Source of the DNA: DAOSCP01 sp035379625
GTDB taxonomy: Bacteria; Bacteroidota; Ignavibacteria; Ignavibacteriales; DAOSCP01
Direction of reading: 5' to 3'
Assembly: GCA_035379625.1 (NCBI GenBank)
Contig: DAOSVM010000003.1
Location: 1-64,000 of the forward strand
DNA length: 64,000 nucleotides
Made by a program: the position numbers and the translations under genes. A model generated the notes under the pieces. That model worked only from the letters and a program-made list of their open reading frames with translations, did not search any database and was not told where the DNA came from. Positions 1-8,448 of this stretch are shown piece after piece (positions within the stretch are counted from its first letter, which is position 1; every line of letters begins with the position of its first letter).

Positions 1-2385
1 TGAAAAAAAATTTTATTTATACTATCAATAACTATAATTGCTCTTTGTCAAGAGAGTAATTTACTTAATTACAATGAATTTTCCAATTTTTCTTTTACTA
101 GTCCATTGGATAATGGCTGGTATAATAATTCCATTCTAACACCTTCTGTTTTAGGTTTTAATAATGAATTCAATTTATTCTTCCAAAAATTAACTCCAAA
201 AAATTCTACAAAAAATAATCTTTCTCTAGTTGCAAATTTTTCTAATTTAAGCACTTCTTTTTACCAATATTATGAAAATAACGATAGAGTTAGGCTCTAT
301 AATTTTTCTTATGGCTTCGGGAATGAAAAATTAGCGATTGGTTTTGGATATAATTTTTGGAAAATTTCCAATCCAAATATCGATAAACAAAACTTTTATA
401 CAGTAGGATTTTCATATAGACCTTTAAAATTTTTCGCATTTGACTATGGTTTTTCTAAATCTCTTAAGTCAAATAAAGAATTAAATTATGGAGCAATAGG
501 AATTAGACCTTTTTCAACAGATATCTTAACTTTATTTGCTGATGGAAGTATTATAAAAGATCGAAAAGATTGGTCATATGGGATATCATCAAATTTTATT
601 GATGGGATTAAACTAATTGCATCTTTCAATTCTAATCATTTTATCAATTTAGGAATTGCACTGGAATTAAATAATTTTGGTATATCTACATCATATAAAT
701 CAAATTCTGATAATTATAATAAATTAACAACTTTTCGTATTGGCAGCTTCCATGCTAATTCAATATTAAACAAAATTGAAGAAAAATATTCAAATAACTT
801 TGTTAAATATGATTTCAACAATACAATAAAGTACCAAAAATACATATTGTTTGATAATTCTTATACATTGCTTAATCTATTAAATGAATTTGAAAAAATC
901 AAAAATGATCCTACAATAAAAGGAATTCTTATAAACACATCCGGGCTACAGGCAAACCGAGAATTTTTGTGGGAATTGCGTGAAAAACTGTTAGAATTAA
1001 GAGAAAACGGAAAGAAAATTTTAGTTTACATTGATAACGCTAATATTGATATTTACTATTTTGCTACCGGTGCTGATAAAATAATTATGGATCCGCAGGG
1101 AATGTTATCAATAACTGGATTTGCAGCTGGAAGAAGTTACTACAAAAATATGTTGGATAAAATTGGGCTTGGAATAGACGAATTGAGATTCTTTAAATAC
1201 AAGTCTGCTGTTGAAAATTATTCAAGGGATAAACAATCCGAAGCTGATAGTATACAACGATACAGAATGATTGAAGTTTTTTATAATGTTTACAAAAGTG
1301 ATATTACTAAAGCACGCAACTTTAAACCTGAGCAATGGGATAGTCTAGTAAATAAGTACATTTATTATTTACCAAGTTTCGCTTTAGAAAATAATCTTGT
1401 TGATAAAATTGCTCGCTGGAGCGAAATTGAAGATGAAAAAGAACTTTTCAACGGTAAACCACAGTTTAAAAATATAAGTATCAGTCAGAACACTACTACT
1501 TGGGGAAAGAAAAAGAAAATTGCAATAGTTTATGCTATCGGTGCTTGTTCAATGGATGATGGAATTACAGCAAGAAATCTTGTCAATGATATCAAAGCTG
1601 TGATGACAGATGATAATATTGATGCAGTGATTTTAAGAGTAGATTCACCTGGCGGGGATCCTTTAGCTTCTGACCTAATAGCCGAGGTAATTAGAAAATA
1701 TAAACACAAAAAACCAGTTATCATTTCTCAAGGAACAGTTGCTGCATCAGGTGGTTATTGGCTTTCTATGTATGGCACAAAAATTGTTGCATCTCCGTTA
1801 ACTATAACAGGTTCAATTGGCGTAATTAGTGCTTGGATTTATGACAATGGGTTAAAAGAAAAATTAGGTATTACTACTAGCAAAATGAAAATTGGTAAAT
1901 TCGCTGATATGAATTTCCCATTTACTTTACCAATTTTACCAATTGGAATTCCTGATAGGGCTTTAACAATAGAAGAAAGACAACAGATGGAAACTGGAAT
2001 TAAAATAATGTATAAAGATTTTGTAACAAAAGTTGCAAACGGAAGAGATTTAGATTTTAATTATGTTGAACCTATCGCTCAAGGAAGAATATGGATGGGC
2101 GAGGACGCTAAAAATATAAAATTAGTTGATGAAATCGGCGGGCTTGAAAAATCTATCAAAATCGCTAAAGAATTAGCAAATATTTCATCAAATGAAGAAG
2201 TAACTATAATCGAAATGCCAAAAGAGCGACTATTTAATATTGATATTATGTCGTTTATTGGATTCAAATCATATAATAATTTGGAAAAATATTTTTTATT
2301 ATCTAAATTAGTACAAGAGATTAATAACAAACCTAGTACCATTTTACCATTAGACTTATATTTTGATTATATATTATCAAATTAA
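1..2385 (+). CDS. sppA: SppA-like signal peptide peptidase with N-terminal beta-rich extension (5' end frameshifted)
   Basis: Membrane or periplasmic serine protease of the SppA (S49) family, which degrades residual signal peptides. Two SppA repeats lie in the C-terminal two thirds. The catalytic lysine is in the motif YKSAVE (codon 1201-1203) and the nucleophile serine in ASGGYW (codon 1747-1749), as in E. coli SppA. The first ~240 residues are rich in alternating aromatic strands and resemble an outer-membrane barrel, which is not part of classical SppA. The reading frame is open from base 4 and begins with a typical signal peptide (KKILFILSITIIALC), but the codon at 1-3 in this frame is TGA. 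Removing one A from the A8 run (3-10) would join a start codon just outside the window to this signal peptide. The first in-frame start inside the window is a TTG at 106, which would lose the signal. Protease assignment is firm; the start is not. Confidence 0.85.
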
Positions 2386-2394
2386 GAGGATTAT

Positions 2395-2931
2395 TTGCTA
2401 AGAATAATCTTAAATAAATTTGTTATTTTATTTTTATTCGCAAATTTAAGTGCTAGTCCATTACAAACTTTCGATGAAGCTGAAATAAAAGCAGCCATAT
2501 TTCAAAAAATACTATATTATATAAATTGGCCGCCATCAGCTTTTGAGCAACAAAATAATTTTGTTATCGGCATTGCTGGTAATGATTTAGTTAGTAAACT
2601 ATTATTGCAAAATCTTAATAATACCGTAATAAACGGTTATAAAGTGATCGTTAAACCTGTTGATAACCATGATAATTTAGCGAACTACCATGTAATTTAT
2701 TTAACTAATTTAAACAAAAACATTGCTAAGAAAATTGCTATTACTGCTTCTTATCATCCTGTTCTTTTAGTAGCTAATGAAATGCAAACATATGATTTGA
2801 ATTTTCATATTATTTTATACACACTTGAAAATAAAGTAAAATTCAAGGTTAATCCTGACGCTGCTAAGAGTGTGAATTTAGTTATAAGTTCTAAAATTAT
2901 ACAGTTATCGAGAAAATTCGAGGAAAATTGA
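2395..2931 (+). CDS. YfiR-like (DUF4154) periplasmic protein
   Basis: A 178-residue exported protein of the YfiR/DUF4154 family. An N-terminal hydrophobic signal (LNKFVILFLFANLSASP) is followed by the family pattern: an F.KI.YYINWP segment near residue 40, the FVIGIAGNDL strand, and a C-terminal VNLVISSKII segment. In Pseudomonas, YfiR is a periplasmic repressor of the CHASE8 diguanylate cyclase YfiN. Here the next gene encodes a CHASE8-like sensor kinase and overlaps the stop codon, so a direct regulatory partnership is a reasonable inference. The start is a TTG at 2395 preceded by a good ribosome site (GAGGA, 2386-2390); there is no in-frame ATG at the correct position. It lies 9 bp after sppA. 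Confidence 0.75.
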   Translation: MLRIILNKFVILFLFANLSASPLQTFDEAEIKAAIFQKILYYINWPPSAFEQQNNFVIGIAGNDLVSKLLLQNLNNTVINGYKVIVKPVDNHDNLANYHVIYLTNLNKNIAKKIAITASYHPVLLVANEMQTYDLNFHIILYTLENKVKFKVNPDAAKSVNLVISSKIIQLSRKFEEN

Positions 2932-4034
2932 TGCCTTTGCTGAAATTGAAATCCATTAAATCAAAATTTATTTTTATTGTATTGTTAATTACATTACTAC
3001 CTTTATTATTAGGTTATATCACATTATTTTTTAAAGATATCAATAGTATCAAAGAAAATACAATAAAATCAGCAATTTCGACTTTAGATCTTGTATGTGA
3101 AAATCTTGTTGCTCCACTAGACTTCGATGATAAAGCTGAGGCTACTAGACAATTAAAAATTGCAACTAGATTAGATTTTATTTCCGGTATTAGAGTATAC
3201 GATAAGAATAATGAATTGTTTGCTAAATACGGCAATGAATTCTCACTAAAATTCAATAATTCTAAAGATAATGTTTTATTAAATAATAAAATTTACATTT
3301 TAAGACCAATTAAATACGAGAACAAACATTTAGGACATTTAATAGCCGAAATAGAACTCAACTCTCTATACGCTGAAATTAGGAATTACATAATCTTTTC
3401 ACTCATTATTATAATAATTATTATTGGTATTGTTGTCCTTATTTCATTAAAAGCACAAGAATATTTCTTAAGACCAATTTACTTCCTAAATTCTACTTTC
3501 AGTAAAATAAGTCAAAGTGGAGATTATAAATTAAGAATAACAAAACCATCCTCTGATGAATTTGGCATTCTCTATGATGGTGTTAATAATATGTTAGAAC
3601 AAATTTCTAAAAGAGATTCTGAAAAGAATAAAATACTTAAAGAACTTCTTGACAGTGAAAAATATAACCGTACACTATTTGAAACAATTCCAATAGGGCT
3701 TGCTGTTATAGATTTTAATGGTAATTTAATTGACATAAATCATGAATTTTCTAATATTTTTGGCTATTCATCAACCGAAATAAGTGAATTAAATTTATGG
3801 GTTCTACTTAATTTACCAACATCTGAACAGGAAAGAATTATCCAAGATCTTAAAAAATTTAGCACAATAGACGTTACAGAATATCCTGTTTATGCGCAAA
3901 ACGGTACACCTAAAATCATACGATTTGGAACTACACTTACTAATATTGGTGACAACGAATATATATTAGCTTATTGTGAAGATATAACTCAACAAAAAGA
4001 AGCCGAATTAGCTGTTAATAAAAAATCAAGATAG
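2931..4034 (+). CDS. Sensor histidine kinase, N-terminal part (CHASE8-HAMP-PAS), truncated by frameshift
   Basis: The 5' half of a multi-domain membrane histidine kinase. Order: TM1 (~12-32), a CHASE8-like periplasmic domain (~35-140, with LVAPLDFDDKAEA and GIRVYDKNNELFAKYG), TM2 (~150-175), HAMP (~175-228) and a first PAS domain (~245-350). The frame ends at a TAG (4032) just after a run of six A (4020-4025). The +1 frame continues directly into another PAS domain (RYEALIKNTSDVILVCD), so one A too many splits a single gene. The start is ATG 2931, overlapping the YfiR-like stop as TGATG, with GAGGA upstream; a TTG at 2928 is also possible. The CHASE8 domain beside a YfiR-like gene mirrors the YfiN/YfiR pair, with a kinase instead of a diguanylate cyclase. 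Confidence 0.8.
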   Translation: MPLLKLKSIKSKFIFIVLLITLLPLLLGYITLFFKDINSIKENTIKSAISTLDLVCENLVAPLDFDDKAEATRQLKIATRLDFISGIRVYDKNNELFAKYGNEFSLKFNNSKDNVLLNNKIYILRPIKYENKHLGHLIAEIELNSLYAEIRNYIIFSLIIIIIIIGIVVLISLKAQEYFLRPIYFLNSTFSKISQSGDYKLRITKPSSDEFGILYDGVNNMLEQISKRDSEKNKILKELLDSEKYNRTLFETIPIGLAVIDFNGNLIDINHEFSNIFGYSSTEISELNLWVLLNLPTSEQERIIQDLKKFSTIDVTEYPVYAQNGTPKIIRFGTTLTNIGDNEYILAYCEDITQQKEAELAVNKKSR

Positions 4035-6036
4035 ATATGAAGCTTTAATAAAAAATACTTCTGATGTAATTTTAGTTTGTGATGCCTACGGTACTATTAC
4101 ATACGCAAGTCCTTCAACAACTACAAACCTTGGTTTAGAAATTAAAAATGTTTTACAGACAAAAATTCATTCAATAATAAATAAAATTATATCTCCAAAT
4201 AACACTTTAGATGAGATATTGTCAAATACTAACATAAATGAAACTCAAATATTTCAATTTATTTTTGAAGTTGAAAATTCTAAACCAAAGTATTTTGAAG
4301 CTATTTGCACCAATTTATTAAAAAATAGTGCTGTTAATAGATATATTTTCAATATACGTGATATTACTGAAAGAATACTTAAAGAAATTGAAAAACAACT
4401 TAAAACTAAAGAACAAATTTATCAATCTGAAGCAAGATTCCGTGTAATCTCAGAAAATGTCCCTGATGTAGTAACTATTGTTGACTTGAATTATAATATT
4501 TTGTACATTACTCCTTCAGCACAAAACTTGTTTGGAATTTCGCCTAATCGTTTAATTAACTCTGATATAAAAATCTTATTTGAAGAAAATAACTTAACTC
4601 AGTTCATCACTCAATTTGAGGAAGTGCAAACTAATTTTGAACATAAAACAAGTGAATATAAGCTCAAAAAACTTGATAAAAACAATTTAAGTTTTACCGC
4701 TGAAATTACAACAGGTTTAATAGTTGACGATGAAAGTGCCAGAGTTGTTGTAACTATAAGAGATATTGAACAGAAAAAATTAGCTGAAGAAAAATTAAAA
4801 GAATCTGAAGAAAGATTTCGATTTTTAGCAGAAACTACTGGTGATGCCCTTTATAGATATAGATATGACACATTGAAATACGATTATCTTAGCCCAGCCA
4901 TAAGTATCCTTACTGGTTATACATTCGATGAATTAAATTATATAGGTTTTGAAAACATAATTTTAGAAGTTGAATATCCAGAACAGGAATTTCCAAATGT
5001 TTTTATGCCAGAACTCAACGAAACAAATACAAGACTAATAGCTCAGTATAAAATAAAGACTAAAAATGGCGATGAAAAATGGTTAGAAGATCACGCGTTT
5101 ATATGGAAAGAAAACGAAAATATTGTTGGAACTGTTGGTATTTTACAAGATATAACGCAAAGAAAAATTCTTGAACAAAAATTGAAAGAGAGGAATACAG
5201 AACTCGAAAGAACACTTGAAGAATTAAAACAAATGCAATCTCAATTAATTGTTACTGAAAAATTAGCTTCAATTGGTCAGCTAACAGCAGGAGTAGCGCA
5301 TGAAATAAATAATCCATTAGGATTTGTTTCTAGTAACTTGAACCGATTTGAAGAATATTTTTATGATTTATATGATGTATACAAAAAATGGGCAGAATTA
5401 CGCGAAATATTAAGAAGTATTGCAGAATTTACAACTGCTATAGATAATATTGAAAAATTTGAGAAAAAAGTCGATGTTGAATATATTTATAACGATTTTT
5501 CACACTTGATGCAGAATAGCAAAACTGGCATTCAGAGAATTAAATCGATTGTTGAGTCACTTAGAGGTTTTTCATACTTAGGTTCCGCAAGTGTATCTTT
5601 AGCAAACATAAATCAAGCAATTGATGAAACTATTGTTATGGTATGGAACGAATTAAAATACAAAGCAATTATTGAAAAAGATTATTCTGAAATACCAGAA
5701 ATTGTTTGCAATATTGGCGAAATTAAACAAGTATTCGTTATTTTACTGATAAACGCATCTCATGCAATTGAAAGTAATGGAATTATAAATATAAAAACTT
5801 ATAATGATAATAAATACATATATGTTGAAATATCCGATAATGGAATTGGAATACCTGAAGAAAATTTACATAAAATATTTGATCCTTTTTTTACCACAAA
5901 GCCTGTTGGTAAAGGTTCAGGATTAGGTTTATGGATATCAGCAACGATTATTTCTAAACATAATGGAGAAATTAGTGTAAAAAGCCAAAAAGGTGTAGGT
6001 ACAACTTTTTTAATTAAATTACCAATTAATGTTTAA
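4021..6036 (+). CDS. Sensor histidine kinase, C-terminal part (PAS-PAS-PAS-HisKA-HATPase)
   Basis: Continuation of the kinase begun at 2931, in the next frame. Three PAS domains follow one another (starting at RYEALIKNTSDV, RFRVISENVPDV and RFRFLAETTGDAL), then a coiled linker and a HisKA dimerisation helix with the phospho-acceptor histidine in AGVAHEINNPLGF (His codon 5299-5301). The HATPase domain is intact: DNGIGIPEENL and the glycine loop GKGSGLGLWIS. If expressed alone, the first ATG/TTG starts (e.g. 4219) would cut into the first of these PAS domains, so the intact gene is almost certainly 2931-6036, about 1,034 codons. It is followed after 7 bp by a REC-HDOD gene, the likely phosphotransfer target. 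Confidence 0.85.
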   Translation, partial: KNQDRYEALIKNTSDVILVCDAYGTITYASPSTTTNLGLEIKNVLQTKIHSIINKIISPNNTLDEILSNTNINETQIFQFIFEVENSKPKYFEAICTNLLKNSAVNRYIFNIRDITERILKEIEKQLKTKEQIYQSEARFRVISENVPDVVTIVDLNYNILYITPSAQNLFGISPNRLINSDIKILFEENNLTQFITQFEEVQTNFEHKTSEYKLKKLDKNNLSFTAEITTGLIVDDESARVVVTIRDIEQKKLAEEKLKESEERFRFLAETTGDALYRYRYDTLKYDYLSPAISILTGYTFDELNYIGFENIILEVEYPEQEFPNVFMPELNETNTRLIAQYKIKTKNGDEKWLEDHAFIWKENENIVGTVGILQDITQRKILEQKLKERNTELERTLEELKQMQSQLIVTEKLASIGQLTAGVAHEINNPLGFVSSNLNRFEEYFYDLYDVYKKWAELREILRSIAEFTTAIDNIEKFEKKVDVEYIYNDFSHLMQNSKTGIQRIKSIVESLRGFSYLGSASVSLANINQAIDETIVMVWNELKYKAIIEKDYSEIPEIVCNIGEIKQVFVILLINASHAIESNGIINIKTYNDNKYIYVEISDNGIGIPEENLHKIFDPFFTTKPVGKGSGLGLWISATIISKHNGEISVKSQKGVGTTFLIKLPINV

Positions 6037-6043
6037 GGTGTGA

Positions 6044-7207
6044 ATGGAAAATACTAACTTAAAATTGCTTATTGTAGATGATGAACAACCAATATTATCT
6101 GCTCTAAAAAGCCTTCTTAGAAAAGAGAATTATGATATTTATACTGTAGACAATCCGAAAGAAGCTATCAAATTATTATTTACCGATAAATTTGATATTG
6201 TCATTTCTGATATGAGAATGCCAGAAATCAATGGAATCGCTCTTTTAGAAAAAGCTGCAGATTTTAACCCAAATTCATATCGTATTATTTTGAGTGGTTA
6301 TGAAGATAGAAATATTGTTTTTGGCGCTATTGCTTCCGGATATGCTCATGCTTATATGATGAAACCCTGGGAAGATCAATTTTTGAAAGATGTACTTTCT
6401 CGCTCAGCAAAAATTGTAGAGAATGTAGTAAAAGTTGACAACAAAATTCTTCTTTCAAAGCTTAATTCTTTACCTACAGAATCAAAGTTTTCTGAGTACA
6501 TTAGTAATATTATCAATGATGAAGATATTTCTATAGATAAATTATCTGAAATGATTGTAAAATCTCCGGCTATTCTTTCCAAACTTCTACATTTATCAAA
6601 CTCTGTTTATATAGGCTCAATTGGAAGAATTACTACTGCTAAAGAAGCCATACATTTCCTAGGTATTAATTATGTTGTTACTCTTTTAAATAGTTTTGAG
6701 TTTATTAATAGCTTTTATAATACATTACCCCCGATAATTAAGTTTTTCTTAGATTCATGGTTAGAAATATCTTCTAAGAGAGCAAAGATAGTAGAGATGA
6801 TTATACAATCTAATGAAAGTTCTACCAAAAATGAACGCGATCTTTCAGTTATAGTTGCAATGTTTTGGGATCTTGCTATACTAATTGAAGCCTGTTTATT
6901 CCCAGATCATTTCATTAAGATTTTAGATAATAATTATAAAGTTACCAGGGAAAATGCTTTAAAAAAATTTGGTGATAACTTTTATTTTCTTGGAACATTA
7001 CTCTTGGAAATTTGGAATTTCCCATATATTATTATTGAACATATAAATAATTTAATTACTAGTAATTTTATTAGTAATATTGAGCAAGCAGTATTATTAA
7101 GTGACTGCATTGTCACAAATTCTGAAATTCCATTAAATTTATCTTCTGAAATAAAAGAAAAATTACTATATTGGAAATCAAAAACAAATTTTAATGAAGC
7201 CATATGA
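6044..7207 (+). CDS. Response regulator with HDOD output domain
   Basis: Cytoplasmic two-component regulator. The receiver domain (1-~125) has acidic residues VDDE, phospho-acceptor Asp56 (ISDMRMP) and the conserved lysine of MMKPW. The rest (~145-387) is an HDOD domain (SPAILSKLLHLSNSVYIGS, with the AIHFLGINYV helix), a non-catalytic relative of HD phosphohydrolases usually acting as a signalling scaffold. Ribosome site AAGGTG lies 4 bp before ATG 6044. Its stop overlaps the next start (ATGA at 7204-7207). Position directly after the multi-PAS kinase suggests it receives phosphate from that kinase. Family calls are firm; the partner is inferred. Confidence 0.88.
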   Translation: MENTNLKLLIVDDEQPILSALKSLLRKENYDIYTVDNPKEAIKLLFTDKFDIVISDMRMPEINGIALLEKAADFNPNSYRIILSGYEDRNIVFGAIASGYAHAYMMKPWEDQFLKDVLSRSAKIVENVVKVDNKILLSKLNSLPTESKFSEYISNIINDEDISIDKLSEMIVKSPAILSKLLHLSNSVYIGSIGRITTAKEAIHFLGINYVVTLLNSFEFINSFYNTLPPIIKFFLDSWLEISSKRAKIVEMIIQSNESSTKNERDLSVIVAMFWDLAILIEACLFPDHFIKILDNNYKVTRENALKKFGDNFYFLGTLLLEIWNFPYIIIEHINNLITSNFISNIEQAVLLSDCIVTNSEIPLNLSSEIKEKLLYWKSKTNFNEAI

Positions 7208-8448
7208 ATGTAAATTTTGTACCTAATAAAAAAGTTCTTTATATAGATGACGAAGTGCATTTATTACATGCTTTTAAAGCGTTAATGAGAAAACAAGATG
7301 TAGAAGTATTTATATTAGAAGATTCTACAAAATTTCAAGAAGAAATTGAGAAAAACGGTCCATTTGCAGTAATTTTATGTGATCAAAGAATGCCTGGCAT
7401 TAAGGGTGTAGAAATATTAGAAAACCTTGCTACTACTCATCCCGATACTATAAAAATACTCATTACCGGATTTTCTGATTACAACGATACTTTAAGAGCC
7501 ATTAATAGTGGAGGTATATCCCGCTATATACAAAAACCTTGGAATGATGCTGACTTAAAAAATACAATATTAGAAGCAGTAAATAATTATAACCTACTAC
7601 AAGAAAATAAATACCTTATAGATGAGCTAAAAAAGAATAATATTTTACTTACCGATCTTATTGATGGTGCGTTGGTTAAAACTGTTAAGCTTTTAAGCGA
7701 TGTCTCAGGTTTCTCTAATCCTGAAGCAGCAGCACAAACTAACCGAGTAAAAAAACTTGGAATGGCAATCCTTGCAACTTATAAAGATTTATCATTTGAT
7801 ACAAAATGGCATATAACTTGTGCATTTGAATTGTTCAATCTTGGTATTGCTTTATTACCAGCTTGGTTGCAAGTTGCTTTGGCAAAAGGTGGATTAGCTA
7901 CTTTAAGTCGTTTTCCTGCTGCAAAAAATCATAATATACTTGCGGCTAATTTACTTGAAACAATTCCGCAATTTTCTCCTGTTGCTGAAATTATAAAACT
8001 ATATACAAAAAATTTTGATGGAACAGGTGAGCCTGAAGATATCAACATATCAGGTGATAATATACCATTTGGTGCTAGATTATTAAATATTGTTATTGAA
8101 TATGACAGATTAGCAAATGAAAACTTCAAAGGAGAAGCTGTTCTCCGTGATATGATGCAAAGACCAAATAGACATGATATTAGAATCATAGAGCATATTC
8201 TTCAACATTTAAGACCTCAACCTCAGGATAAATCTATTATCACACCATCTGAAGAGCCAATTAATTTAACTATTTCACAATTGTTGCCAGGTATGATATT
8301 AGCAAACGATATAGTTTCTGAAAATGGAACGAAACTTTTAAGTGCTAATACCATTATTAGTGATCTTGAATTGAACTTCCTGAGAATTTGGAGTAGTGCA
8401 CGAAACGAAAAAATTAAAGAACCTATAACAGTTCTTTATAAAAAATAA
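7204..8448 (+). CDS. Response regulator with degenerate HD-GYP-like domain
   Basis: A second response regulator, translationally coupled to the HDOD regulator (4-bp overlap). Receiver domain: Asp60 phospho-acceptor (CDQRMP), Lys111 in QKPW. Residues ~150-345 have the layout of an HD-GYP c-di-GMP phosphodiesterase (a LHDIGK-like helix, then a DG-G-P loop, then IPFGARLLNIVIEYDRL), but ligands are lost: the HD pair is replaced (CAFELFNLG, ~206-214), the HHE of HHExxDGxGYP is absent, and GYP reads GEP (FDGTGEPEDI, ~271-280). Such a domain should not coordinate metal, so a regulatory or binding role is more likely than c-di-GMP hydrolysis. A final ~60 residues resemble the LLPGMILANDI module often found C-terminal to HD-GYP domains. 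Confidence 0.78.
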   Translation: MNVNFVPNKKVLYIDDEVHLLHAFKALMRKQDVEVFILEDSTKFQEEIEKNGPFAVILCDQRMPGIKGVEILENLATTHPDTIKILITGFSDYNDTLRAINSGGISRYIQKPWNDADLKNTILEAVNNYNLLQENKYLIDELKKNNILLTDLIDGALVKTVKLLSDVSGFSNPEAAAQTNRVKKLGMAILATYKDLSFDTKWHITCAFELFNLGIALLPAWLQVALAKGGLATLSRFPAAKNHNILAANLLETIPQFSPVAEIIKLYTKNFDGTGEPEDINISGDNIPFGARLLNIVIEYDRLANENFKGEAVLRDMMQRPNRHDIRIIEHILQHLRPQPQDKSIITPSEEPINLTISQLLPGMILANDIVSENGTKLLSANTIISDLELNFLRIWSSARNEKIKEPITVLYKK

